Both the position numbers and the translations under genes were made by a program. DNA of 64,000 nt from Takifugu bimaculatus (taxonomy: Eukaryota; Chordata; Actinopteri; Tetraodontiformes; Tetraodontidae): assembly GCA_004026145.2 (NCBI GenBank), contig CP034992.1, forward strand, positions 4,534,931-4,598,930, written 5' to 3'. Shown piece by piece: positions 23,016 through 34,491 of this stretch (position 1 is its first letter; every line of letters starts with the position of its first letter). Below the pieces are notes generated by a model. It saw only the letters and a list, made by a program, of their open reading frames with translations. It did no database searches and had not been told where the DNA came from.

Positions 23016-23984
23016 CCCTTCTTTACGTAACCTTGTCTTCCCCCTGCCTATTTATACTTGTGTGTGCATTTGGTCTATCTCACCTCTGCACCCCCCCCCC
23101 CCGTCTTCTTATAGCCAAGTGAGAGATGACTCACGAGAAGAGGGGGAAGTGCCTGGCACACTCAGCTCCCAGGTAATGAGAAATGATGTTGGTGTCAGCG
23201 GTGGAATCGGCCAAATCATCCCTCAGCTGAGTTACATAATTCAAATATCATTCTTTTGCACCCCCCCACCCCCTTTTATCCGTTATCACCGCCTTGTCCT
23301 CTGGCACGCTCTCCCTCGCTGACTCTCGTTTCAAACAGATTTGATTTCTATTCCTCTATGTTCCGGTGACACCGCTGCTCCTCAGAGAGCCGTGCGCCGG
23401 GACTGGAACGAGGATCAAGTCACCCGGCATAGCAAAGCATGATGGGAAAGACTGGGAGGCATGGACTAAAGCTCATGCATAGTATCTGGGAGCTGGAGGT
23501 AATCTGGATGCAGATGCATCTTCTTGTTTTTATTACTCCATCTTCGTGTGCATTTTGTGTTCAGGTATTTTTAGATTGTTCTTTTATTCTTTGATGCGTA
23601 CGTGTACGCTCCTACTATATGTGAGGACGGGCTCAAGAAGGGAAGAGCAAACCTCCTCTTTGAGGATGTGAGGTGCACTTGGCAATATAATGGTGACATT
23701 ACACAAGATCCAACCCAACAGCAGCTGCTTCAAACAATTGCACAAAGGAGAGCTTGAAAAGAAACTTCCACAGGCCCGTATAGACTTTCTAGATGCATCG
23801 CGTTGAGCTGAACCACTTGTGAGCACCATGAAACGGAGCTGAAGGGAAGCGGACGGCACCAGATGGGCTTTTTTGGAATGCGAATGAGAAAAGTTTGCAA
23901 GAGAGCACTGTTTCAGCGGCATCTGTATTGGCCCGACTGATGAGAGATAGAGTGGAGAATATGAGTGGAGAGATGAAGTTGACC
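23016..23984. other. Unique DNA; C12 run at 23091-23102
   Basis: A second C-rich patch lies near 23261-23273. A small palindrome GCGTAC-GT-GTACGC is at 23596-23609. The 168-codon minus-strand frame (23584-24090) has no recognisable domain and runs through GC-rich low-complexity DNA. Confidence 0.5.
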
Positions 23985-24040
23985 CCAGCCGCTCACCCCG
24001 CCCCCCCGGCCCGGCCCTCCCCGCCTCTCCCCCAGCTCGG
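23985..24040. other. C-rich segment
   Basis: CCCCGCCCCCCCGGCCCGG and CCTCCCCGCCTCTCCCCC follow one another, giving several SP1/GC-box-like words and a G-quadruplex-prone minus strand. No start-site signature is evident around it. Confidence 0.5.
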
Positions 24041-26040
24041 CAGGTGCTCCTTTTGACACGAAGGCTGGCTGGTGGCCGAGTCACTATCATCTCTCTCTAT
24101 TTCCAGCCACTTCAGCGCGGTACATTGTTCCCTGGCGCTCACCGTCCGGAGTACAATGCCGCCACTTCCTGTCTCTTTGCGCCCATACGCTGCCCCCTCC
24201 CCCCTTCCCCCAGACCGATGCATTGTCAGAAGTGGGGGTTTTTAAAACTTTCATCTGGTCCTGCTTCCTCCCTTTCGCTCCCTCGCCTTCTTTCCAGCAG
24301 TGGCTCAAATCATGGATGTATTGGCACGTCTCCTTTCATCATGCCAACGCCGGTGAGGAGCGAGGAGAGCGTTCAGGCCGGGGAGAGTGTGTGCTGAGGC
24401 GTAAAGGACCCTCTCAGCCCCGAGCCAAGCCCTGCCCATCCAGTGGAGAGCCCAGACGGTGTGATTCAGTCCTCCTGAAGCCCGGCCAACTCTTAGTCAC
24501 ACTCGCGCACAGATGCACACACTCGAAAGAAGTCACACACACATCCTCTGCTCTCTCTAAAGTCACCACGCTCAGGCTGCACTGGAGGGGGGGCCAGCAA
24601 CCCTCAGGCCAAGGTCACTTTCACCTGGCAAAAACGTTCAAGAGAGATTTGGGTTAAGTCTTCTAACAAACTTTCCTCAAAGCAGATTTAATTCCCTCCA
24701 GGGCAAACACATAAATTGATGCGTGTGTATGGAGCAATTGGCATGTTTTTAGTCTTGCATGCATGATTTAGTGGTGAGTGCTGAATGATGGAGAGGGTCA
24801 TAAGCAGGAATCTAAGCCCTGGGGAGTTTGACTTAGTTATTTGTGAATTTCTACATGAACCTGGAGCCTGATATGATTCTGGGGGTGTCACATAAAGTAC
24901 GTGATGCTAAAAAACTGAGAAATCATGATTTCAGTGTGCCAGTGATTTATATACTTATTTATTTATTTATTGCATCAAAAGCTTCTATTTATGAGAGACG
25001 GACGAAAGTTTCAGTTAAAAATCAAACATTCGACTCTAATTAATCTGCCTGGGTGGTCGAAAAGAGCAGCAGTTCATTAAAATAAAGCACAGATCTGCGT
25101 TCTGTAGCTTGGTCCCAGCATGTCCTGCACGTCCACGTTAGCAGTGGCCTCCTTGTGTCCAGGTTAGCCTTGTGGCGATGTTGTGGCAGATTCTTTTTTT
25201 CTTCTCCGTGGCCTCAGCTCCACTCTCCACCTCTCATGCTAAAATCCTGCTCCCCAGGCTCACAGTGAGAAGGAACAATGAAAGCCTGACCTGCCACCAG
25301 GTGCACTCACACTGAGGCCTGGAGGAAGCGCCAGCGCTCCACTGCTCCGACACAATGTCAAGTTAATGTATGTTCCTTATTGAATTATAAAGAGATGGGA
25401 CACCGTATAATGAAATTTAAGGACAAGACGAAACAAAATAGAGAAGTTGAACATTGTGAACGTTAGCAATAGCAGTACTGTGTTTCTCTTGCTCGTTCGA
25501 GGTGATGCCTGGCCTGAGGCTGGGGAGAATGAGAGATGGGAGTGAATAGAGAAAGAGAGAGTCGCAGGAACGAGAGGGGGAGTGTGACAGGCGCCATAAC
25601 GTCCTCCGAGATGCATTTGGACAGAGCGAGCATCTGTCAAAACAAGGCAGCTTCAACGGCCGCCTCACTAATGGCTGTGGACGTGAGCGACAGAGGGGGA
25701 GGAGAGATGATGGGGTGGCACTAGCACATTCCAGGAGGCACAAAAGATTCCAGCTGCACACCTCTCTCTTTCTCTCTTTCTCTCTCTCCCCCACACATCA
25801 ACATGCACTCTCCCTTTGCTGCACGCAGCAGATTCCAACTATAATTTCATACAACATTTCGTAACATTCACGTGCGTGCACGTGTGTATTCATGCATGTC
25901 GTGCATATGTGCGTTTACCTAAAAAATGGTGTTTTGGACTGTCAGACACCTTCCGCCACCTCTCACCGTGATGAATCGGGAGCCGTGTCAATCAATCATC
26001 AAAATAGTTCTTTTCTTTACGTTCCGCTTTCAGTGTTTCT
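24041..26040. other. Unique non-coding DNA, nothing recognised
   Basis: Contains a TTTA tetranucleotide run (about 24955-24972) and a TC-rich patch at 25763-25791. Open frames up to 144 codons (24223-24657) are compositionally biased and unrecognisable. Confidence 0.55.
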
Positions 26041-26400
26041 AAGGGGGGAAAAGGAATAAAAGCAATCATCCCGAGTCCAAATCATCGCGCCATACGGAGC
26101 CGTGAATGTTCATGAAAGTCCCATCAAGAATCATTTTCAAAACCTTCCAAATTACTCGGCCTGTTTCGCAACTGGCGCGCCTCCGGCGTGTTTCATGGGA
26201 GATATTTAAGATCACGTCAAGGACAGTGAAGCAGGTATTAGCTCTTGCTAGCACCAACAACTGGGGTCTGCAGAGGAAATATGCAGGAGTGAAAAAATTA
26301 CAGGATTACCCAGAACCTGACTGCTTAAGGCTACCACAACTGTGCACGCAGCGGGATTCAGCGCCGCGTGCTATTAGCAATGCAAACTAAATTACCCCTT
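26041..26400. promoter_or_regulatory. Candidate conserved non-coding block
   Basis: Unique sequence of mixed CpG and AT words (AGCCGTGAATGTTCATG, AAATTACTCGGCC, GGTATTAGCTC). The lack of low complexity and the continuous open frames on both strands make it worth alignment, but no domain is readable. Confidence 0.25.
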
Positions 26401-27196
26401 TGACGGCGAGTATTGTGTCTTCTAACCTTTACCATTTATTTCCCCGAGAAAACAGATATTTATGTATACCACGCGCGTCTCTAGAGCAAAATCATTCCTA
26501 AAAGCCAACATATATTTTGTAAGATATGTAGGAAAAGTCGATGCTCTCACCTACAGCAGCGGTATTAATGCTAGCATTATGGGGTAATATACGACCACGT
26601 TTTCACCTCCTCTCATCATATAATGACGCCCGGTCAGGTGTTGCCTGAGGCTTCACGCCACTGATGCGATGTGCGTTCTTCTGGCGTCGCCGCATCCGTA
26701 GGCTGGGCCGTACAGTCAAGGTGGGATTTAGCCTGGAATAGTCATCATCAGCTATTGAGATTCCACTGAAATGAAACTGTATTCCGATGTTTTCACCCTG
26801 CTGTTTAATGACCAGGTTAGTTCTTTTTTTTTAACACTGGAGACCTAAGATGGGGGGGGGGGGGGCCTTCTGTGGGACAAAACCCGTATTGACGAGGAAA
26901 TGGATTGAACACAGCAAAGCCACACAATCTATAGAATGGCCATCCATCTGTGCCCTGTTCCCCCACAGTTTTATCACTCCTCCCATCGCAGGGGTGATTT
27001 CTTTCTTCCCTTTCCGCTGGTGACTGGGAGCTAAAGATGGGAGAACCTTCTACGGTTCTAGACACAACTCAAAAAGTGACCTAAAGTCCCAACTTTAAAG
27101 CAAATGTTTTATTCCGTGCCCATAAATGCACAGTCCTGTTTAAGAGCGAATAAAAGCTGATTCCACATGACAGATACACACAAGTCACAAGTTTAA
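26401..27196. other. Unique DNA; G14-type run near 26852
   Basis: Includes a T9 run near 26823 and a G run at about 26852-26865. No gene or repeat family recognised. Confidence 0.5.
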
Positions 27197-27229
<33 letters not shown>

Positions 27230-27230
27230 G

Positions 27231-27304
<74 letters not shown>
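27197..27304 (+). repeat. Compound (TC)n(AC)n microsatellite, 108 bp
   Basis: TC units with two TCTG interruptions to 27238, then 33 perfect AC units (27239-27304). A homopyrimidine block joined to an alternating block gives neighbouring H-DNA and Z-DNA potential. Confidence 0.97.
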
Positions 27305-27309
<5 letters not shown>

Positions 27310-27533
27310 ACTCCAAAAAAAGGAAAGAAAAACCTCACACACGGCATCGCATGGTGCGTTTTTGTTGGGATTTTGACAAACAACAACAGTGACCTTTAGA
27401 GGAGGCGAGGCAGCATGGCTGTGATCACAGGGAATGGAAACGGAGCCAGAGTGAAATGTCAACCGTCCCTGTGGTCTTAGCACTGATGCAAGAACGCCAG
27501 GAAAGGGGGAAGCGAAAGAGAAAATGTGTACCC
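27305..27533. other. Unique spacer between two microsatellites
   Basis: Short AT- and A-rich DNA with nothing recognisable. Confidence 0.5.
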
Positions 27534-27575
27534 TGTGTGTGTGTGTGTGTGTGTATGTGTGTGTGGGGGGGGGGG
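27534..27575 (+). repeat. (TG)n microsatellite ending in G11
   Basis: TG units with one TATG interruption (27534-27564), then eleven G (27565-27575). Confidence 0.95.
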
Positions 27576-28129
27576 CAATATTTCACAGGATTGTTTTCCG
27601 CTCCGCTGTGGACATTTGTCTCTCGGTGTGGGAAACTGTGTCACTGTGCATGCGTGTGGCAACATTTATAATCCTGATTGTTTGTGGAAACGCTAACGTG
27701 CTGGACGTGCCGCGGAGGACGTGGTGTCGTTAGGCCTCCGCGGTGAAGGCAGAGACCCTGGAACACGGCGCCTAGGACGATGTTTAGAGCTGGGAGAAAG
27801 GTCAGAGGTGACGGGTGTCAGACGGTAAGAGTCACGTAGGCTTGCCTGATGGGTGAGAGGTGCGGAGCATCCGGGACGGGACATGAACAGGACATACACA
27901 TCGCACACAGACTCCTATGGTCACGTTACCGAGCCTTAAAAAGATCACGAGGTCCACATTATGGTACGCAATAGTTTTAAAATGAAAATGTGAAGGTAGC
28001 ACGCATCAGCGCCATAAGAACATAAGGAATTGTTGATGCACAGGATTGGACAGGGAACCCGGGATGGAGCTGTAATGTTGCCTTAGCTGTTGTCGACAAC
28101 ACTCCTGGTTGTGATATCGCCAGTAGGAA
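27576..28129. other. Unique non-coding DNA, nothing recognised
   Basis: No gene, RNA or repeat family recognised. Confidence 0.55.
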
Positions 28130-28520
28130 AACAGATGTGAGGTGATTGCTGATTTCAAAGCTAAGTTGGTGGGTTTTTTAATCCACATGAATGGTTTCAA
28201 AAGCAGAGAGATACAATTTGAAATCCCTCCATTCAGGCTTCACCGAGTACTAAAAAACAGCCCTGCAATCAATACGATGGCCTTCCGTGGAGGAGAGTGG
28301 GCGCGGGAGGCAGCTCCTGAGTTTTTCATGTTAATGGAACCGAGTCTTCAGGAATCCATTCATATTTTAGCTTTGAGATTTGATTTATTCTGTTTATGAG
28401 AGCAGCCCGGTGGTCTTGGCCCGTGGGTTAAGGCCTCCCATTGTTCCCTTATCATACAGGAAGAGCTTGATTTAACAGATTTTTATGCAAATAAAATGCA
28501 GCAACGTATGTCACGGGACA
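28130..28520. promoter_or_regulatory. Candidate enhancer block with POU octamer
   Basis: A long unique AT-rich stretch with CATGTTAATGG, CATATTTTAGC and an exact octamer ATGCAAAT at 28485-28492 followed by AAAATGCAG. No coding character. Among the more convincing enhancer candidates in the first half of the window. Confidence 0.4.
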
Positions 28521-29869
28521 CCCCCGGGGTGTCCTTATCTGGGATCCACTCAAAGCCCACATGGGCTCAGTTTGGGGGTCGTGGGGGAGCCACAGCCTGT
28601 GTGGATCCGGCATAGTTTGAGGTGAGGAGACTATCGGGTAAATGTTCCGGCTGATAAAAAGGCCGGTGTTATAGTCACACCACGGGGGGGCTGTGGGCCA
28701 TTTGGAATCCCGAGAGATATCACCCGCCCCGCAGACTGGTGGAAACAGTTGTGTTCCGCGCTTCCCTCTGTGGGAGGCATACATTTCATCAAAGCAAATT
28801 AGATTGCAGCATTCACCAGCGTATGCAGGTCCTATGGATCCGTAATCAGATTGAATCACACACGGCACTGTATCATATTACGCTGTATTTTATCATATTG
28901 TATCATACATCATGTCAGATCATTGTCACAACACTGTATTATGTTGCACTTAATTGCATTAGAGCTCAGTTTTCTCATCGGCCGTTGTTTGTCTCGGGCT
29001 ACAGATGGTCGGGACACATCGTGTCATCAAGCAGGCACCAAGAAAAGTGAAAAAACTGAATTAGCATAGACGTTATATGTTAATATCTGCTGCCGAATGA
29101 CTGCTGGATATAAAAGCATTTAAACTGACTCAGGAAGGAAAACACACACTGTCTTTTTAATTGAGCCAAATCTGGTTGAGTTGGGTTAAAAGAGACATAA
29201 AAGGACACAAACCTTAGCGTGGCTAGCTTGGAAAATGCCCATCATTCCCAGTTACCTGCAAAAGAGAACCTTTTTCCACCATTCTTGCAGTAAAAAATGT
29301 AACAAGTCACATATTTAGAACAATGACTTGGATCTGTAACATCTACTGAACGGAGATATTGGATTTTCTCTGTGGGAGCCCAGCAACGTCTTTGGTTTTG
29401 ACAGAATTGTTACAGCAATATTATGACTACAGACAACAGTTCAAGTTCTTTGTCATTAATTTCTGAGCCTTTATGGTCAGAAAACTGCCAGTATTAATAA
29501 TGTTCCTGACCCACATGCTGCCAGCTGGTCCTTGAGATCCTTCAAATCAGAGAAAAAGTGCTGTTTCCATTTCCAGGCGGAAAACTTCATAAGAAATGGA
29601 ACCTCAGCCTCCCGATGATTAGCATAAAACACAGTGGAAGACGCGCAGAGTATCAAAAGCTGCTGACCTGCCAGTGAAAATCAAAACCAAAACCCCCGAC
29701 AGTGATGCGGACCCCCCGCTCTGCCGTGTCAGTAATACAAAGGCAGAACACCAGCATCCTGTCTGTGTTCAGATGGAGATCCGGCATCCAAAGCAAAGAG
29801 ACATAAAGGGAAACATGTAGCAAGGGGAGTGTCATGTGGACATCCACCCCCCCAGCCTCAAAGGACTGT
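28521..29869. other. Unique DNA; degenerate TATCATA-type repeat at 28868-28920
   Basis: GTATCATATTACGCTGTATT, TTATCATATTGTATCATAC and similar words form a short decayed repeat. Otherwise nothing is recognised, and the 138-codon minus-strand frame at 28452-28868 has no domain. Confidence 0.45.
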
Positions 29870-29993
29870 TTGAGGGTTAAGACATGCTTTTTCGGTGAAG
29901 GTTAGATTTGGGTTGATGTTTTGGTAGGGTTAGGGTTAAGGAAGGAGCCCCCGCAAATATATGAATGTGAGGATGTGTGTGTGTGTGTGTGTG
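29870..29993 (+). repeat. GGTTAGGG-like dispersed repeat ending in (GT)10
   Basis: GAGGGTTAAGACATG, AGGTTAGATTTGGG, GGTAGGGTTAGGGTTAAGG and a CCCCCGCAAATATATGAATG word lead into (GT)10 at 29974-29993. This order matches a fish repeat in which a 'gggttaggtttagggttaagg' block, 'ccccacaaagatag' and a GT microsatellite are linked. It is not telomeric: the TTAGGG word is not tandemly maintained. Confidence 0.5.
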
Positions 29994-30240
29994 GTTGGTA
30001 TTGGTATTTTGAGATGTGATTGACAGCTGAGAAGTCTATTAGGTGAGATTGTTAACAGAGCTGAGCCTGTTATCTGCTCCAGGCAGCCGTGAAAGGGGAC
30101 GCCTGATTCACAGGGAAGCTATTGAGAATTTCAAAGGTGTCTGACTGATTTGGGCCCGGGCCCGCGTCACACCGAGCCAGCGCGCGGCGCTCCATCTCGA
30201 AGCCGCGCTGATCAATGCGCTCATACGTTCTCCTTCGCTG
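29994..30240. promoter_or_regulatory. Candidate enhancer with PBX-MEIS and E-box composite
   Basis: TGATTGACAG at 30017-30026 is the canonical PBX-MEIS/PREP heterodimer site and overlaps the E-box CAGCTG (30024-30029). Downstream are AGTCTATTAGGTG and GTTAACAG. A GC-rich part with many CpG follows (about 30155-30215). Conservation untested. Confidence 0.4.
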
Positions 30241-32265
30241 CCTCCATGTCTCCCGCTGCAGAACGTTCTCTTTCTCGCATTTCTTCAAGCATTTTAGGCC
30301 ACTTTTTGTTTCTACTTTGCCAACTTTGCATTTCCCGACGCTCTCCGAACCGCGGCGTTTCCGCTGTCTTGCATTTTTTTGTAAAGCGGCAGAAACTTCA
30401 GTTCTACTGAACACAACTTAATCCGCACAATTGGGTGAATAAAGAAAACTAATCAAGCTGTGCTTTTGCAACAGCAAGCCTTAAAGCAAGCAAAGTCTGC
30501 TGATTTGCTTACACTGTACTTCCCATCCTTGTTTTAGCCGCATGAATATTTGATGGCTTTTTTTTGTTTATGGTGCTTGCGAACATTAGTCCGACAGCCA
30601 TCTCCACCCCATGAATCTCTTTGAATAACAAATACAGTTTACGGAATAAAACCCTTTTCTTGGTGGCAAGAAATTTGACTGTGGGGCTGCAAGCTCTAAA
30701 GAATATGGAAATAAAAGTCCAGAAATGTGTGTCTGTGGTGAAGTCAGTTGTGCTCAGTGAACTCTAGGTGACCCTGGTTCTGATGAGACAGTGAGTGTGT
30801 GTCCGTGTGTGTGAGGACAGCCGCAGTGTGAGAGGTTATCCTGTGGCTAAAGTAAAGGAAGTATGACCAAAATTCCATCCAAAAACAGCGTTTGCGTCCG
30901 TGCACTAAAAGCCAGGTCGGGTTTTCACCAGAGCGGTTCAAGAGCGAAGCCTGAGGTGTCTGCTGGGCTCGTTTAAGAGGGGTCATTAGGTGGATCAGTT
31001 CTCCGTCCGGGAGGAGCCAGTGGAGCGTCTTTGCCAGCCCAGATGATTGAAACGTCACATAAAACGGATCTAATGGACGTTCTTCCATGTCCTGTTTTGC
31101 TGGAAAAGTCCCAGTTTTCCCGTGTGAACGTTGCGCATCAGAACAAAACGTGACCCAGCTCCGGTTTAAATGATCAGTCGGCGGCTGTGCTCAAACATTT
31201 AAGGACGCGCCTGGTTCCCTTCCTGTTTTCGGCAGTATTGAACAGCCCCATTTGCCCCGGCAGGACCCGGCTTGCAACAATTCCTGCAGTTGTTCAGAAC
31301 AGAGGAAGAAAAAAAAGAACCTTTTAAATTTGAATTGATTTGAATTTCAATCTGGAGGTTTACCAGGAGCGAGAAGCTTTGTGTTGTGCATCGCTTGAAT
31401 AATCTACATGTTGTTAAAACATGAATGTGGACTAATAAATAATTAGACAGCGTTCCTGCCTGTTTTTACCCTCGGCGACTGGTGCAGCATGCTCTCCCTC
31501 CCCCGGCCACTCGTACCGTCGCCACGGCAGCAATTTCCTCACTATAGTGGGACTGTGGCCCCCAGAGTTTCCACATCTATTCTCTGATTGCCTCCCCGCT
31601 GGTCCACTCAGTGGCCGAGCGGGTGATTATTTTCCGTGTGATTCAAAAACAAGCGTGGAGGAACGACCGGAGGAGGCGCTTGTCCCCACCTTCAGACAAA
31701 AGAGGCAGGAAAAACCGGTCACTTTAGGGATGAAATCTAAATATCCCAAACATCTGAGGGAACTCACCCCAGATAAGCATCGCCGGAGTGTCCCTGCAGA
31801 CGCTGCACCTTATCAGCTGGAAGACCAGTTTTCTGTCATATTCAGCCTCGATGTTCAGGCAATTTTCAGTAGGTGAAGACTCGATTCTGATCAGCAATAA
31901 AGGATTAGACATATAGAGACTCTTTGTCTATACTTATCAGATAAGGGAGGCATTCGTGTCTGTTTCGTGGGCGAAATCTAATTTAAAGTTAATATCCAAC
32001 TATGTCACAGTGAAAATCCCTCTTTTGTGCGCTTATTTGGCCTGTTTATACCGCGTCGGAGCCGGGCGTACGCAAAAGTCTGCTGCGTTTAGGTTTAGAT
32101 GGGATGGAAATCACAGACTCTTGCGTAACGGACTTAAAAGTCTTGCGTGCGTCCTTGCTTTATTCATTCTGATTTCCTCAGAGGCAGCGGTGAGATGAAA
32201 ACATCAAGGTGTGAAATAAATAACACATGATGGGAAGAGTGTAAATACTGCATTCTGCCTATCTG
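30241..32265. other. Unique non-coding DNA, nothing recognised
   Basis: Open frames up to 114 codons on the minus strand (30070-30414; 30744-31088) lack any recognisable domain. No RNA gene or dispersed repeat recognised. Confidence 0.5.
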
Positions 32266-32288
32266 CACACACACACACACACACACAC
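32266..32288 (+). repeat. (CA)n microsatellite, 23 bp
   Basis: Eleven and a half perfect CA units. Confidence 0.93.
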
Positions 32289-34190
32289 TCCTGTACACAA
32301 GAACCGTGTGTTCCCGGGATGAAAGTGTTAACCGGCATCTGAGATAAGTAAATGCCTTTGAGCTGCATCCCTCACATAGATGCATTATTGATCGGGACTC
32401 CTCATACTATGGGAATTTTGCCCCAACTGGTTGATGCCCCAAGGTGAGCAGCACCAGATGAGACACTGGCTCCGCCGTCTATCAGTTGCTGTTTGTTTTT
32501 CAGCCTCTGCTTTGCCTTTTACTCAAATTGATCCAACAATTACCAAACCAGAGAAGACAAGCGCTGCGATCATTTAGAGCCTTTGTCTTTATTCTGCTGC
32601 AGTATAAACTATGTATGTGCCGGATGAATAAAATATAAAGTCTAGTGCTTTGATTATTAGATTTATGATGTGCAGTTATACTGATGGAAGGAGGGAAAAA
32701 ACATGAAAGATGCCTGGATGAGGAAGATGAAGATGGTTTTTGGCACGGTTTCAGTTTTTCCTAAACCGGATGAGCGTATGGAAGGATCGACAGAAGGAGT
32801 TTCAGCATTCCTTGCAGCTCAGCCGTGCATTTTGCTCCTTCCTGGTAACTTTTATGGACTCTGATCCCCCAGGTTTGAACGCCTGGAAGCAGCATTAGCA
32901 ATGACTGGTCATCTCTTTTTCAATGGACTCTAAACTCTGGTTGACCGGGTGAAATGGGCAATGCAGAAGCTAAAAGAAGCTCCAGAGAACCTTTAATGTT
33001 CTGGGTGGTGTTTGTTATAAATAAAAGTCCAGTCAAGAAAACATAAAACTCTGTTCACATGTTTAGAGGGGACGGGCCAGAAGCCAGACATGCAGCCATG
33101 TTTGTAGTCTTTTGCCTTCCATATGTAGTTCAATTTAAACTGGTTAAATGGGGAAGAAGTTACCATGATGTCATGGCAACAACTGACTGGTTGAAGTTCT
33201 AGCATGAAAAAAATGGAGGGAAATCAAATTATATTGATTACTGGTATCGAATCCCACATGATTGTGAGAAGATTGATGGACATCCTGATGGAAATTTGTC
33301 TCTGGCTTTACCCATTTTCCATGATTGGGAGCTCATCATTGATCACAGATGTGTGCTTCTGTTGCTGCAGTTTAAATTGATAAGCAGAAACTGGATCCAA
33401 ACTCATTTATACACCTCCTGATCCAGTCAGAACCTCTCTGACTGAAGCTTTATTGGCTCTGCTTAAGTACGTGTTGCGAAACAAAACGGTGACTTAAAAC
33501 ATTTAGGAGCAATTTGAGAGAATTTAATCAGCTCTGTGTGACTCCTGATGACTCAGTTGTAGAAATGAAGGTTTAGCTCAGATTAATCAGAAGTGCTGAT
33601 CATCGGCCCAGACAAAGAAACCAGCCTCCAAACCAAACACGCTCAGAGAGGCCCAACATTTCAACGGCTGGTTCTCAGCCTCTCGGTTCTGGGTTTAATC
33701 GCACCGGACAGATTATGCACACGATCCCCCTCTTTTCTGACTGGCAAGTTGAATCCACTACAGAAGTCAAATGAATCCTTTTTATTTACATACTGCCAAA
33801 AAAACAAAACCCACCACACTATAAGTAGAGTAGGTTTAGGTTATCGTACTTTTCAGTTAATAAGCCAAAATACCCTCACGAGTGCTTGGCAACTATCGTG
33901 CAAATAAAGCATTTTTTAGCTGGCAGAAGAGTGCAGACACTGGCTGCTTCTACCTCTTTATTATGATGTACAGTTTAAAGCGGTGTGCCCCCCCAATGTT
34001 GAGTTGTGATAAATCCATTTTCCTCCACCATCTGATCCATATCTCCTACTTTCTGCTTACGACCTCAATACCGGTCTCCACCTCCACTCCTGTCTTATCC
34101 TCTCCAGTAGCCCTGCTCCTTTTCCAGGCCGCTTATCTGGGCCACAGCCCCTCCACCCAAACCCCACCTGGAAGCGCGCCGCTATCTCTC
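32289..34190. other. Unique non-coding DNA, nothing recognised
   Basis: AT-rich unique sequence without a recognised gene, RNA or dispersed repeat. The start of a 201-codon frame (33882-34487) lies here and is rejected as coding. Confidence 0.5.
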
Positions 34191-34265
34191 CGAGTTGGGG
34201 TAATCCACTCCCCCCATGTGTCTGATGCTTGCTCCGCTCAGCGGAGCCGGGATTATCTGCTCACA
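34191..34265. promoter_or_regulatory. OTX/PITX-type inverted sites around a palindrome
   Basis: GGTAATCC (34199-34206) and GGGATTATC (about 34249-34257) are inverted K50-homeodomain words (TAATCC class) about 45 bp apart. Between them is GCTCCGCT-C-AGCGGAGC (34231-34247), an 8-bp inverted repeat with one central base. The symmetrical arrangement suggests a regulatory element; it is inferred only. Confidence 0.4.
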
Positions 34266-34411
34266 GACCCCACAGCCCAGCGCCGGAGCCAAGGGAGAGG
34301 CGGCGTAGACGGGTCAGGACAGCCCCATCTCCCCACGCAGCCTTTCACACGTGAGCTCTGGAGGACCTTCTGGATCGGCTTCATACATTTTGGAAAAACT
34401 CTGGACAGTTT

Positions 34412-34491
34412 GAGGAAGGGGTGGGGCTTAATTAGACTAAACGGGGGGTGGGGCTTAATTAGACTAAACATGAGGGGTGGGGCTTAATTAG
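34412..34491 (+). repeat. Three-copy tandem repeat with TTAATTAG sites
   Basis: The core GGGGTGGGGCTTAATTAG occurs at 34418, 34445 and 34474 (periods 27 and 29 bp). The first two copies continue ACTAAAC and the third diverges after TTAATTAG. Each unit thus carries one homeodomain-type TTAATTAG next to a GGGGTGGGG (KLF/SP-like) box. Confidence 0.92.

Noticed and set aside
23596..23609. Palindrome GCGTAC-GT-GTACGC
   Set aside because: Six-base arms are expected by chance many times in 64 kb and nothing else around it stands out.
23584..24090. Minus-strand open frame of 168 codons
   Set aside because: The Gly/Arg-rich N-terminal part is the C-rich segment read in reverse. No domain or splice support.
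29921..29940. Interstitial telomere repeat (TAGGGTTAGGGTTAAGG)
   Set aside because: Only two imperfect TTAGGG units, embedded in a degenerate dispersed repeat.
33882..34487. Plus-strand open frame of 201 codons, the longest in the window
   Set aside because: It has no recognisable domain, and its C-terminal end is the translation of the 27-29 bp tandem repeat (GWGLIRLN twice). Base composition matches its surroundings.
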